From assembly GCA_041394945.1 (NCBI GenBank), contig JAWKHH010000005.1:372001-436000 (forward strand): DNA of 64,000 bases, given 5' to 3'. Below the pieces are notes generated by a model, which was not told the origin of the DNA, searched no databases, and saw nothing but the letters and a program-made list of their open reading frames with translations. The translations under genes and the position numbers were made by a program. This DNA comes from Bryobacteraceae bacterium. GTDB lineage: Bacteria; Acidobacteriota; Terriglobia; Bryobacterales; Bryobacteraceae. This document shows, piece after piece, positions 52,911-61,994 of the stretch. How positions within the stretch are numbered: position 1 is the stretch's first letter; every line of letters begins with the position of its first letter.

Positions 52911-54442
52911 TTCTTCAGTTCCTGCGTGATTTTATGATCGGGGTCGGTTCCGTCGGTAGGCTGCAGGCCGGTGTCCCGCCAGCCGCCCCCAAGGGCCTGA
53001 TACAAGGTCACGGTCGCAGCCATCTGCCTTTGCTTCATTTCCACAAGGTCCTGTTGTGCCTCGAGCAATTCACGCCGGGCTGTCAGTACTTCCAGGTACT
53101 CGGCTCGATTTAAATTGAAGAGCTCGGTGGAGATTTCAACCGACTGGGCGAGGCGGTCGATCTGTTGTTGTTTCAACTCGTAGCCCTGGCTGAGATTTCG
53201 GGTGAGGCTCACCCGGTTGCTGACCTCTACGAAAGCCGTCAGCACGGCTCGCTCGTAGCGGACCACCGCCTGCATCTCACGGGAGTTCGCCGAGTTGTAG
53301 TCTGCCGTGATTCCCTTCCGATTGAGCAGGGGCGCGAACGCCTTGCCGACGATGTCGAAGAGCAGTGAGTCGGGCGTATTCACCAGCTTGGTCAGGTTGT
53401 ATGACTGGTAGCCGATCACTTGTTCGATCCCGAGAGTCGGATAGAAGGCCTTTCTGGCCGCCTCGACTTCGAGCCCCGCTGCCGCCAGTTCGAGCTCCGC
53501 CTGGCGAACGTCGGGACGATTCGCCAGCAGATCGGCGGGGACGCCCACTGCCATGGCGGCGGGCTTAGCGTCGAGAAAGTTGGTGCGCGCCCGATCGACG
53601 GGCTTCGGGAAGCGGCCGGCAAGGAAGTTGAGCTGATTCTCGGTTTCGACAATTCGTTGCTTGATTGCGTATTGCGAGCTCTGCATCGCCCGGAGGTTGG
53701 CCTCGAAGCGTGCCGGGGCCGCCAAGGTGGCGCGGCCTGCCTGAAACTGCGCCCGCGCGAGCTCGAGTGTCCGCTCCTGGAGGGCGATGTTATCGGTTAC
53801 CACCTGCAGCTGCCGATCGAGCGCCAGTAACTCGTAGTAGCTGCTGGCGATCTCCGCGACCAGCCTCGTCACCATGAAGTTCCGGCCTTCAATGCTCGCC
53901 AGGTATCGATGCGCCGCGGCGTTGGCCAGGTTTCGGAGACGCCCCCATACGTCGATTTCCCACGACGCGTAGAGCCCAGGTTCGTATTTTTGGAGGTTCG
54001 GTCCGATTTCGGACCGCTCGTCGCTTTGACCCTGGCTCGTGAACTTTCCGACGTGCTCGACTCCGGTTGCGGCGCCGAAGCCCACCTTGGGCAGGTACTC
54101 GCCGCGCCGGGCCATTATCTCGGCGTTGGCGACCACTGTCTCCTGAATCGCGAGGTTGAGCTCCTGGTTGTGCTGGAGCGCCGCCTCGACGAGCGCGACC
54201 AGTTGGGCGTCCTTGAAAAAGTCGCGCCACGGGATCAGACCGGAACTTCGCGTATCGCTCTGCCCGGCAAACGAGTCGGGCACTGTGCGGTTCGGGGCGT
54301 GGGTCACTGGCATGGGGGGCCTTAGAATGCGCACGCACCCGCTCACCGTCATCGCGACAACCAGCGCAAGGAATGTTGCGGTGAGCGAACGCCCTGTCCG
54401 CCCGGCCTTGGCTCCGGACTCTGTTTCCCAAATTTTGTTCAT
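52907..54442 (-). CDS. Outer-membrane efflux channel lipoprotein (NodT/OprM type)
   Basis: A 511-residue protein starting at ATG 54442, with CCAGG 5-8 bases upstream. The lipobox TVSGC gives acylated Cys36. Two outer-membrane efflux repeats show LNLAIQETVVANAEIMARRG, YELLALDRQLQVVTDNIALQ and RPDVRQAELELAAAGLEVEA (NodT hallmarks). A longer in-frame start at 54553 would add 37 residues before the signal and is less likely. It is first in the operon, so gene order is channel-adaptor-pump, the reverse of the common adaptor-pump-channel order. Confidence 0.9.
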   Translation of the reverse strand: MNKIWETESGAKAGRTGRSLTATFLALVVAMTVSGCVRILRPPMPVTHAPNRTVPDSFAGQSDTRSSGLIPWRDFFKDAQLVALVEAALQHNQELNLAIQETVVANAEIMARRGEYLPKVGFGAATGVEHVGKFTSQGQSDERSEIGPNLQKYEPGLYASWEIDVWGRLRNLANAAAHRYLASIEGRNFMVTRLVAEIASSYYELLALDRQLQVVTDNIALQERTLELARAQFQAGRATLAAPARFEANLRAMQSSQYAIKQRIVETENQLNFLAGRFPKPVDRARTNFLDAKPAAMAVGVPADLLANRPDVRQAELELAAAGLEVEAARKAFYPTLGIEQVIGYQSYNLTKLVNTPDSLLFDIVGKAFAPLLNRKGITADYNSANSREMQAVVRYERAVLTAFVEVSNRVSLTRNLSQGYELKQQQIDRLAQSVEISTELFNLNRAEYLEVLTARRELLEAQQDLVEMKQRQMAATVTLYQALGGGWRDTGLQPTDGTDPDHKITQELKK

Positions 54443-54608
54443 TTTGCCTGGCAGCTGCTTGAAACCCTTCGTCCATACGGTCCTGATAGGCCCTTGGTCG
54501 GCAATCAGGACGTCGCGCAATTCCCGCGCCGGCATCCCGTCGGGGATGCGCAATCGGGAACCAGCTCGCTGCCGTCAGTCCGGCAGTGCTAGCTGGAGGT
54601 CGCGGAAA

Positions 54609-55019
54609 CTAGGCTGAAGGGGAGCCGCGGCTCGAAAAAGCACGCAGTCGAAACGGGATTAGCGATAACGCTCTGCCGTCCGGCGATTGGTAAACGCCGG
54701 TCTGGATTCCAGATGTGGCTACGTCCAGTCGTAAGAGGCAGTGCTTGGTCTCGTCGTCATCCGTGGGTTCGGCGAGTTCGACCACCTCTTCGCGGAGGTC
54801 CTCCGCAAAACGGATGTCGAGGGGGACCATCGGCGCGGCGCCATGGGCCGGAACTGCGATTTGCTCGACGCGATCGTCGATCGGTTGAGTAAGCCCGTCA
54901 GTGCCTGCCCGCCTGGTCGGCGAGCTGCCGCTGAGGAGAACCATCCAAATACAGACGAAAGCAATCAGCCTGAGGTGAAAGGCGCCGTGATCGCTAAGGC
55001 TGTGAGAACGGCCCCGCAC
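54609..55019 (-). CDS. Possible small secreted protein
   Basis: A 136-residue reading frame with a hydrophobic N-terminal stretch (LRLIAFVCIWMVLLSGSSP), then an acidic middle (EDLREEVVELAEPTDDDETK) and a basic tail. It sits upstream of the efflux genes on the same strand. No family is recognised and there is no clear ribosome site. Another frame of similar length overlaps it on the opposite strand. I treat it as possible. The rest of the 54443-55167 gap shows no gene. Confidence 0.35.
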   Translation of the reverse strand: MRGRSHSLSDHGAFHLRLIAFVCIWMVLLSGSSPTRRAGTDGLTQPIDDRVEQIAVPAHGAAPMVPLDIRFAEDLREEVVELAEPTDDDETKHCLLRLDVATSGIQTGVYQSPDGRALSLIPFRLRAFSSRGSPSA

Positions 55020-55167
55020 AACGTTGACCTTAGCACAAATTATTGTTCGCGCGCAGAGAGCGGCGCTCCATTCGAAGTTCGTCGGGTCCGCAGGACAGCG
55101 GTCGTACGCCTCAATGCCTCAAGCCCCACCGGAACCCCGCCACCGCCGCGATAGAATAAGAAGCACC

Positions 55168-56424
55168 ATGAAAGACACTGCCCGCCGCGACCTGTTGAAG
55201 GCCGGCGCACTCGCCTTCCCCGCCATCCTCAAGGCTCAGGAAACCAAGCCAATCAAGGTCGGTCTGGTCGGCTGCGGCGGACGCGGCACCGGGGCGGCGT
55301 CTCAAGCCCTCAAGGCCGACGACTACGCCGAGCTCGTCTCCGTCGCCGACGTCGATGCCGAACGCGCCAGCCAGAGCCTGGAGCGCCTCCGCAAGGCGGC
55401 CGGCGAAAAGGTGAAGGTCGAGAGCGGCAACATCTTTCTGGGACTCGACGCGTACCAGAAAGTGATCAACTCCGGCGTGGACGTGGTTCTCCTCGCGACG
55501 CCGCCCGGCTTCCGCCCGATGCACCTCCGCGCGGCCATCGAAGCGGGCAAGCACGTCTTCTGCGAGAAACCCATCGCCACCGACGCGCCCGGCGTCCGCA
55601 GCGTCATCGAGACCGCCAAGATGGCCAACGAGAAGAAGCTGTCGCTGGTGAGCGGCTTCTGCTGGCGCTACTCGGCCCACGTCCGCGCCACCATGCAGCA
55701 GATCCACGACGGCGCCATCGGCAACATCGTCGCCTACTACGCCACCTACCTCACCAGCCCGGTGAAACCCATGCCTCCGGCCTCCACGCGCCCGGCCGGC
55801 ATGAGCGACGTCGAGTGGCAGATCCGCAACTGGTACAACTTCTGCTATCTGTGCGGCGACGGTCTCGTCGAGCAGGCCGTGCATTCGGTGGACAAGATCG
55901 GCTGGGTGATGAATGACGAACCGCCGGCTTCGTGCACCGCCGTCGGCGGCCGCCAGATTCCCGCCGAGGGCGGCAACATCTTCGACCATTGCGAAGTGAA
56001 CTACCTGTGGGCGAACGGCGCCCGCGCCTTCATGGCGCAGCGCCAGATCGAGAACTGCCACAACGAAAACACCGACTACATCCTCGGAACCAAAGGCAGC
56101 GCCACCATCGGCCGCGGCCCCATCCCCACCATCGCCGGTGAGAAGAGCTGGCGCTACGAAGGTCAGAAGAACGACATGTATCAGGCCGAGCACGACGCGC
56201 TGTTCGCCTCAATCCGCAAGGGCGAGCCGATCAACAACGGCTTCTGGATGGCGAACTCCACCATGATGGCCATCATGGGCCGCATGGCCGCCTACACCGG
56301 CCAGCAGATCACATGGGAGATGGCGCTCAACTCGCAGGAGAAGCTTTTCCCCGACGACCTGCGTTGGGATGGCTCCTTCGAACCGCCGCCGCTGCCGCGT
56401 CCCGGGGTGACGAAGTTCCTCTAA
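55168..56424 (+). CDS. Gfo/Idh/MocA-family secreted oxidoreductase
   Basis: A 418-residue protein from ATG 55168. The Tat-like leader ARRDLLKAGALAFPA precedes a Rossmann domain (KVGLVGCGGRGTGAA, about residues 28-42), the EKP motif in HVFCEKPIATDAPG, and a C-terminal alpha/beta domain. The family oxidises sugar hydroxyls with a tightly bound NAD(P). Secreted members occur with 3-keto-sugar pathways. The stop TAA overlaps the ATG of the next gene by one base (TAATG). Confidence 0.9.
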   Translation: MKDTARRDLLKAGALAFPAILKAQETKPIKVGLVGCGGRGTGAASQALKADDYAELVSVADVDAERASQSLERLRKAAGEKVKVESGNIFLGLDAYQKVINSGVDVVLLATPPGFRPMHLRAAIEAGKHVFCEKPIATDAPGVRSVIETAKMANEKKLSLVSGFCWRYSAHVRATMQQIHDGAIGNIVAYYATYLTSPVKPMPPASTRPAGMSDVEWQIRNWYNFCYLCGDGLVEQAVHSVDKIGWVMNDEPPASCTAVGGRQIPAEGGNIFDHCEVNYLWANGARAFMAQRQIENCHNENTDYILGTKGSATIGRGPIPTIAGEKSWRYEGQKNDMYQAEHDALFASIRKGEPINNGFWMANSTMMAIMGRMAAYTGQQITWEMALNSQEKLFPDDLRWDGSFEPPPLPRPGVTKFL

Positions 56425-57695
56425 TGAACCTGCTGCTGCTACTGGCTTTCGCCGTCGACTTCACCGGCGTCATCGCGCCGATCCTCGACAGGAACTGCGT
56501 CTCCTGCCACGGAGCGAAGAAAGCCGACGGCGGCTTGCGCGTCGACACACCGCGGGAGATCGCGAAGTCCGTGGTGAAAGGCGACCCCTCGCGCAGTTCG
56601 CTCTACACGCGCTCGATCATCCCGCCCGGCAAAGCTGGTTCGATGCCTCCGGGCGGGCCTGCCCTCACCGCCGACGAGTTGGCCGCGCTTCGCGCCTGGA
56701 TCGCCGAAGGCGCCGTGTGGCCCGCCGCCGCCACGCTCGCCAAGGCCAAGCCCGCCGACGACCTAGCGCTTTCGCGCAGCCTGCATGCGCGCATTGCCAA
56801 GTCCGCGAGCGGCAAGTTTGAGAACTACCGGATCACGATTCCGGAAACCACCACCGCGTTCGACATGGTCGCGATTCCCGGCGGCGAGTTCCAGATGGGC
56901 GCGCCGGAGACGGAAGCCGGCCGCGGCAAAGACGAAGGTCCGCGCCACAAAGTGAAGGTGGAGCCGTTCTGGATGGGGAAGTACGAAGTGACTTGGAACG
57001 AGTTCCGGCTCTTCATGTTCCCCAAGGACCCGGCCGACGAACTCGTCGACGCCATCAGCCGGCCCACGCGTCCCTACGTCGAGATGAGCTTCGGCATGGG
57101 CATCGACGGCTACCCGGCGATTTCGATGACGCACCACGCCGCAAACAAATACGCCGAGTGGCTCAGCGCGCGCACCGGCCAGTTCTATCGCCTGCCGACC
57201 GAGGCCGAGTGGGAATACGCCTGCCGCGCGGGAACCGGAACCGCCTATTCCTTCGGCGACTCCGCTGGCGCCCTCGGCGAATACGCCTGGTTCCTCGACA
57301 ACGCGAACGACAAGTATCAACAGGTGGGCAAGAAGAAGCCGAATGCGTGGGGGCTTCACGACATGCACGGCAACGTGATCGAGTGGACGCTCGACCAGTA
57401 CCTGCCAGACGCATATTCGAAACCCGGCGCCTACAAACCATACGGCTGGGTGCCTTCGAAAACACCGTACCCGCACGTGGCTCGCGGAGGCTCCTGGGCG
57501 GACCCCGCCGAGTTCTGCCGATGCGGCGCCCGCCGCGCCTCGGATTCGTCGTGGAAGATGCAGGACCCGCAATTGCCGCAATCGATCTGGTATCACACCG
57601 ACGCGCAATGGCTCGGCATGCGGCTCGTTCGTCCGCGCGCCATCCCCACGGCGGAGCAGATGCACGCTGCCTGGAATTCCGGCGTCGCTGAGTAA
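56424..57695 (+). CDS. Cytochrome c-like domain fused to a SUMF1/FGE-family domain
   Basis: A 423-residue protein starting at ATG 56424. A signal (LLLLLAFAVDFTG) is followed by a PSCyt1-like heme-binding region with CVSCH and a distal SMPPGGPAL Met. From about residue 145 comes a SUMF1 domain: AIPGGEFQMGAPETEAGRGK, RLPTEAEWEYACRAGTG, NAWGLHDMHGNVIEWT, RGGSWADPAEFCRCGARRAS. The two catalytic Cys of true formylglycine-generating enzymes are not at their expected places, so a different reaction is likely. Co-translation with the Gfo/Idh gene suggests electron transfer from that enzyme to the cytochrome. Confidence 0.85.
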   Translation: MNLLLLLAFAVDFTGVIAPILDRNCVSCHGAKKADGGLRVDTPREIAKSVVKGDPSRSSLYTRSIIPPGKAGSMPPGGPALTADELAALRAWIAEGAVWPAAATLAKAKPADDLALSRSLHARIAKSASGKFENYRITIPETTTAFDMVAIPGGEFQMGAPETEAGRGKDEGPRHKVKVEPFWMGKYEVTWNEFRLFMFPKDPADELVDAISRPTRPYVEMSFGMGIDGYPAISMTHHAANKYAEWLSARTGQFYRLPTEAEWEYACRAGTGTAYSFGDSAGALGEYAWFLDNANDKYQQVGKKKPNAWGLHDMHGNVIEWTLDQYLPDAYSKPGAYKPYGWVPSKTPYPHVARGGSWADPAEFCRCGARRASDSSWKMQDPQLPQSIWYHTDAQWLGMRLVRPRAIPTAEQMHAAWNSGVAE

Positions 57696-57791
57696 GCCTC
57701 AAAACGCAGTCGGAATTGACGCCTGCCGTTTCGGGCGCCTCCCCAAAAAGAGACGGTCGCACACGTGCATCCTTGTGCTACGCTTGGCGCT

Positions 57792-58403
57792 ATGAACCTC
57801 CTCGAATCCATTCTCAATGCCCAGGGCGGCGGTGTCGTTCAACAACTCGGAGGCCAGTTCGGACTCAGCCAAGGCCAAACGGAATCCGCCCTCGGAGCCC
57901 TGCTCCCGGCGCTCGCCGGCGCAGTGAGTCAGAACGTGCAGGGCGGCGGGATCGATTCTCTCCTCGGCGCGCTCTCCGGCGGCAATCATGGCCGCTACCT
58001 CGAAGATCCGTCGCTGCTCAATCAGAAGTCCACCGTCGAAGACGGCAATGGAATTCTCGGCCACCTTCTCGGCGGCAAGGAAGTGAGCCGCGAGTTGGCT
58101 TCGCGCGCCTCTGCGCAAACCGGCATCGGCAGCGATGTCCTCAAGCAGATGCTTCCGCTGGCGGCCAGCCTTCTCATGGGCGGACTCAGCCAAGGCGCGC
58201 AGCGGCAGAGCCTCGGCGCTTCCGCGGGCGCAGGCGGCGGACTCATGGGCGCGCTCGGCGGAATGCTCGGCGGCGGACAGGCGTCTGCGGCACCCGCGCA
58301 GGCCGGCATTCTCGGGATGCTCACGCCGCTCCTCGATCAGAACCAGGATGGCTCGGCTCTCGACGACATCCTCGGCATGGCCACCCGCTTCCTGCGCAAG
58401 TAG
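57792..58403 (+). CDS. DUF937 (YidB-like) protein
   Basis: A 203-residue protein from ATG 57792. DUF937 is recognised from MNLLESILNAQGGGVVQQLG, LGALLPALAGAVSQN and IGSDVLKQMLPLAASLLMGG. Gly-rich stretches (GGGLMGALGGMLGGGQ) and a C-terminal DQNQDGSALDDILGMATRFL complete it. It is small, acidic and of unknown function. An in-frame start at 57765 adds nine residues. Confidence 0.87.
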   Translation: MNLLESILNAQGGGVVQQLGGQFGLSQGQTESALGALLPALAGAVSQNVQGGGIDSLLGALSGGNHGRYLEDPSLLNQKSTVEDGNGILGHLLGGKEVSRELASRASAQTGIGSDVLKQMLPLAASLLMGGLSQGAQRQSLGASAGAGGGLMGALGGMLGGGQASAAPAQAGILGMLTPLLDQNQDGSALDDILGMATRFLRK

Positions 58404-58521
58404 CCGCACACCTCGCGAGACTCCACCAACGGGGACCCTCGGTCCTAAAATCGTTGACAAACCGGGCAAGATCGTTTTCAATAAAGCATCCTTCGGATTT
58501 TGTTCATTAGGAGAAAACGCA

Positions 58522-58920
58522 ATGCCTGCCAAGTACGAAGTCAAAGCGACGCCCAAAGGGAAGTTCATGTTCAACCTGAAAGCTGGCAATGGGGAGATCA
58601 TCCTCACGAGCGAGCTGTATGAAACACGGGCGTCCGCGATGAACGGTGTGAAGTCCGTCCAGAAGAACGGCCCGAACAAGGCCGCCTTCGATGTGCGGAC
58701 CGCGAAGAACGGCCAGACCTATTTCGTCCTCGTCGCCAGGAACAAGGAGATCGTCGGCAAGAGCGAAATGTACAAGACGGCGGCGGGCGCCAGCCGCGGT
58801 ATCGCTTCGGTGATGCGCAACGCCGGCGCTCCGGTGGTCGATATCAGCAAGGAAGCTCCAAAGGCCAAGACCCCAGCCAAGAAGAAAGCGGCGGCGAAAG
58901 CGGCCGGAGCCGGCTCCTGA
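58522..58920 (+). CDS. YegP-like DUF1508 protein with Lys/Ala-rich tail
   Basis: A 132-residue protein at ATG 58522, with AGGAGA 8 bases upstream. Two DUF1508 repeats are seen (KGKFMFNLKAGNGEIILTSE and NGQTYFVLVARNKEIVGKSE). The tail KAKTPAKKKAAAKAAGAGS is basic and histone-like. Function unknown. The gene stands alone between DUF937 and the convergent membrane protein. Confidence 0.88.
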   Translation: MPAKYEVKATPKGKFMFNLKAGNGEIILTSELYETRASAMNGVKSVQKNGPNKAAFDVRTAKNGQTYFVLVARNKEIVGKSEMYKTAAGASRGIASVMRNAGAPVVDISKEAPKAKTPAKKKAAAKAAGAGS

Positions 58921-58926
58921 GTCTGT

Positions 58927-60276
58927 TCATCGCAGCTTGTAGATGAAGCACCCGTGCGTGCGGCCGATCTCCCGATAGGCCGCACGCCATTCCCTCAGTT
59001 CCCCGTAGGCGGCGATCCCCAGCGCCGCGTTGTATCTCCCCAAACCATCCACCACGAACGTCGGCCGTAGTGCGGCGAGGCGTTCGCGATTCACCTTCGC
59101 GGCCGCCGCGAAGGTGGGCGTCGACGACTGGAGGTGCCGGTCCGCGAGCACGCCCGTGAGCGGCTGCGAATCGAGGAACGGAGTACCGAGAGCGAGCCGT
59201 GTCCTTACCAGGATCTCCGGCCGGTAGCCCCAAACCAGGATCGTGTCGCCGGGCTGCATCCGTTCGGCGATCACCGCGGCCGCCGCGTCGGCATCGCGGC
59301 CCATCGCGAGGTCGCGGTTGGCCGCGCCGCGCAGGTAGACGCCGCCGAATCGCACCGCGGGAACAGCGAGCAAGAGCGCGATCGCCACGCGCGTCACCGC
59401 GCCGGACCGGGCGAAGCCGCGCGAAGCGGCAACGGCCAGCGGCGGAATCGCCTGGAAGAAGTAGCGCGGGAAGAACCGCCATCCCGACGCTGCCGCCGCG
59501 AACGAAACGGCCAGCCACCATCCCAGCCGGCGCGAATCAGCCGTCCGTTCCTTCCACCAGTACGCGGCCGCGGCGAGCAGGAAGGCGGCGTGGAAGCCGG
59601 CCCAGTTTGCCGAGCGGGAAAGCCCGTTGCGCAGCGGCTCCGCGATCGCCGTGTCCGCGGCATAGCGCAAGCCCCACGCCCATACATGGTCCCAATAGCC
59701 GGGGATGGCGGCGAGCGGCGGTACGGCCACCGCGGCGAAGCCAATCAATACCCGCGCCGGCGATCCCCACGCCGCGCACGCGCCGGCCACGAAGACGGCC
59801 TTGGTATTGACATGCAGCGCCAACCCGGCGAGCGCCCCCGCGGCCAACGGCCATCCGGAGATTGCGGCGAGGATCGCGGCCAGGTGCGGCGCCACCATCA
59901 GCACATCCGGGGCGAGCGCGATCGTCGCGGCCGGGAAGTAGAACGTCATCGCGAACGCCGTGCCGATCGCGGCCACCCACCCGGTAGCCGGATTCCAAAG
60001 CCTTCCGGCGACTCGCGACGCGAGAAACGCGCAGAGCAGCACGTAGAGCGAACCGGCGATGCGAAGCGCCACGCCGGTCTGCGCGCCGAACAGGAGATAA
60101 AAGCCGATCGAGAGAGGGGGCTTGTCGAAGACGAAGTCGCGATACGGGAGCTTGCCGTGAAGTACCTGGATCGCGGCCGCCGCCGGGTAGCATTCCTCCA
60201 CCCAAAGAACGTCGCCTTGCGTCAGCCGAAGCGTGCCGATAGCGGCGAACAGCGCCGCCCAGGCGAGACGCCGCAT
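58927..60276 (-). CDS. GT-C/family 39-like membrane glycosyltransferase homologue
   Basis: A 449-residue integral membrane protein with about ten hydrophobic helices. An early YRDFVFDKPPLSIGFYLLF motif near residues 45-65 resembles the first periplasmic loop of PMT/ArnT-type transferases that use polyprenyl-phosphate sugars. The C-terminal soluble part (GDTILVWGYRPEILV, FVVDGLGRYN) is typical of such bacterial homologues. Substrate unknown. It starts 10 bases after the sugar-isomerase gene stop. Confidence 0.75.
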   Translation of the reverse strand: MRRLAWAALFAAIGTLRLTQGDVLWVEECYPAAAAIQVLHGKLPYRDFVFDKPPLSIGFYLLFGAQTGVALRIAGSLYVLLCAFLASRVAGRLWNPATGWVAAIGTAFAMTFYFPAATIALAPDVLMVAPHLAAILAAISGWPLAAGALAGLALHVNTKAVFVAGACAAWGSPARVLIGFAAVAVPPLAAIPGYWDHVWAWGLRYAADTAIAEPLRNGLSRSANWAGFHAAFLLAAAAYWWKERTADSRRLGWWLAVSFAAAASGWRFFPRYFFQAIPPLAVAASRGFARSGAVTRVAIALLLAVPAVRFGGVYLRGAANRDLAMGRDADAAAAVIAERMQPGDTILVWGYRPEILVRTRLALGTPFLDSQPLTGVLADRHLQSSTPTFAAAAKVNRERLAALRPTFVVDGLGRYNAALGIAAYGELREWRAAYREIGRTHGCFIYKLR

Positions 60277-60286
60277 GCTCCGGCCG

Positions 60287-61336
60287 CTACTTCAGGCCGA
60301 GGACGCGGCGGTTGCGCTTGGCGTCGGTGGCCGCGCCCGCAAAGTCGTCGAACGCCTTCTTCGGCACGTCGATCAGCATGCTCTGGATGAACGGCGCGCC
60401 TTCCGCCGCGCCCTGCACGCTGTCTTTGTAGCAGCACTCCCACTCGAGCACGGCCCAGCTCTTGTAGCCGGCCGCGGTGAGCCGCGAGAAGACCTGCTTG
60501 AAGTCCACTTGCCCGTCGCCGAGCGAGCGGAAACGCCCGGGACGCTCCTTCCAGGCGAGGTAGCCGCCGTAGACGCCGGCGCGTTCCGATGGCCGGAACT
60601 CGGCGTCTTTCACGTGGAAGGCCTTGATGAAGGGCGCGTAGGCGTCGATAAAGCGCACGTAGTCCAGGCACTGCAGCACGAAGTGCGACGGATCGTAGTT
60701 GATGGCCACGCGGGGATGATTGCCGGTGGCTTCGCGGAAGCGCTCGAAGGTGGCGCCGTCGTAGACGTCCTCGCCCGGATGCAGTTCGTAGGCGATGTCG
60801 ACGCCGTGCCGGTCCGCGAAGTCGAGGATCGGCTTCCAGCGCTTGGCCAGTTCGCTGAAGCCTTCTTCCACGAGGCCGGCCGGCCGCTGCGGCCATGGAT
60901 AAATGTAGGGCCACAGCAGCGCTCCGGTGAACGACGGCGTGCAGGTGAGCCCCATGTTCGCCGACGCTTTGATGGCGAGCTTCATTTGGGCCACGGCCCA
61001 AGCCGCTTTCGCCTTCGAATCGCCGCGGAGTTCTGCGGGCGCGAATACATCGAACATTTCGTCGAACGCCGGGTGGCTCGCCACGAGCTGCCCCTGCAGG
61101 TGCGACGCCAGCTCGGTGACTGCGAGTCCGTTGGTCCGCCCCTTGATCTCGTCGCAGTAGGTCTTCGACTTGGCGGCCTTGGCGAGATCCATGATCCGGC
61201 CGTCCCACGACGGCAGTTGCACACCCTTGTACCCGAGTGACTTCACCCACCCGGTGATCGCCGGGAGCGAGTTGTACGGTTCATCGTCGCCCATGAACTG
61301 GGCGAGGAAGATTGCGGGTCCCTGGATCTGCGACAT
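60287..61336 (-). CDS. Xylose-isomerase-like TIM-barrel sugar isomerase/epimerase
   Basis: A 349-residue protein of the AP-endonuclease-2/sugar phosphate isomerase group. Metal-site regions are DIAYELHPGEDVYDG, VAINYDPSHFVLQ, AFHVKDAEF, and a late SWAVLEWECCYKD. The N-terminus MSQIQGPAIFLAQFMGDDEP has no signal, so it is cytoplasmic. It likely isomerises or epimerises a keto-sugar. It diverges from the truncated gene at 61405. Confidence 0.88.
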   Translation of the reverse strand: MSQIQGPAIFLAQFMGDDEPYNSLPAITGWVKSLGYKGVQLPSWDGRIMDLAKAAKSKTYCDEIKGRTNGLAVTELASHLQGQLVASHPAFDEMFDVFAPAELRGDSKAKAAWAVAQMKLAIKASANMGLTCTPSFTGALLWPYIYPWPQRPAGLVEEGFSELAKRWKPILDFADRHGVDIAYELHPGEDVYDGATFERFREATGNHPRVAINYDPSHFVLQCLDYVRFIDAYAPFIKAFHVKDAEFRPSERAGVYGGYLAWKERPGRFRSLGDGQVDFKQVFSRLTAAGYKSWAVLEWECCYKDSVQGAAEGAPFIQSMLIDVPKKAFDDFAGAATDAKRNRRVLGLK

Positions 61337-61404
61337 TTCCTGTCAATGATACCAGCCTTGACTCTGCGCCTCGCCACGGCTAAAGTCGCTTCCAACGGCC
61401 GCCT

Positions 61405-61599
61405 ATGCGAAGGTATCTTCTCCTCGCCTTCACGCTCTCGCTGTCCACCGCCGCGCAGATGCCCGGTTGGAGCCGCACCCTCGGCCCGGCTCGGATCGAT
61501 CGGACTCCGATCCGTGTCGCCGCCCACCCCTCCGGCGCCGTGTATGTCGCCGCGAGTGTCGATGGTGCGCCCCCGCTCCCGGCCTGGTCAACACGCTGA
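61405..61599 (+). pseudogene. 5' fragment of a secreted (SBBP/propeller-type) protein gene
   Basis: A 64-residue reading frame with a clear signal (MRRYLLLAFTLSLSTAAQ), then WSRTLGPARIDRTPIRVAAH and GAVYVAASVDGAPPLP, which resembles the start of beta-propeller (SBBP) proteins in this lineage. It ends in a stop at 61599 just as similarity stops, around 61585. The rest of the gene is missing, apparently replaced by the sequence leading into the terminase-like module. Confidence 0.6.
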
Positions 61600-61994
61600 T
61601 CCTACACCTGTCTGGATGCATTGGGGACCAACGGCCTTCGCTGTAGTGCATCGCAAGTGGTATCGGTGATCGCCAAGGCGAGATTGGGTTCGCGACACGC
61701 CCTTTTCCAGCCTGGGAGATGATTGCGCGCCCCAGGGGCCGCCGATTCTTCCGAGTTGCGGCCTCCGCTCCGCCCAAACGCGCCGCCCGGCGCCAGCCCA
61801 GAAGAGGGATTCTGGGCTGGCGTTGTGCGAAAATCCCGATCGACGAAACAGAGACCCAAGCGCCGTCGACACCCTATGGGAAGACAAAAAAACCACGGCC
61901 AAGAATTAATATCCCCAATTCCCACAACAACATCCCCAGATCGGGTTTGCACGCCTGTGGCCACCGGAACTCACCCTGATAGCCGGAGCACGAT
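61600..61994. other. Non-coding stretch at the border of the terminase-like module
   Basis: No credible gene is seen in any frame. The stretch contains a perfect 13-bp inverted repeat at 61791-61822, a poly-A run and AATTAATA-type A+T-rich DNA at about 61885-61910, unlike the surrounding G+C-rich coding DNA. It could hold a promoter for the module or the junction of an insertion; no attachment-site duplication was found. Confidence 0.5.
61791..61822. repeat. Perfect 13-bp inverted repeat (hairpin)
   Basis: CGCCAGCCCAGAA is followed by GAGGGA and then TTCTGGGCTGGCG, an exact reverse complement. The stem is GC-rich with no T-run after it, so it may be a terminator, an extragenic palindrome or part of an element end. 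Confidence 0.7.

Noticed and set aside
54741..55154. A 137-residue plus-strand open frame in the gap before the Gfo/Idh gene
   Set aside because: It overlaps a possible secreted protein on the other strand, has no start site and a composition typical of chance frames.
56424..57695. The SUMF1-fold protein as the maturase for the sulfatase at 6920
   Set aside because: The segment GGSWADPAEFCRCGARR does not place Cys at the two catalytic positions of formylglycine-generating enzymes, and the gene is 48 kb away and coupled to an oxidoreductase.
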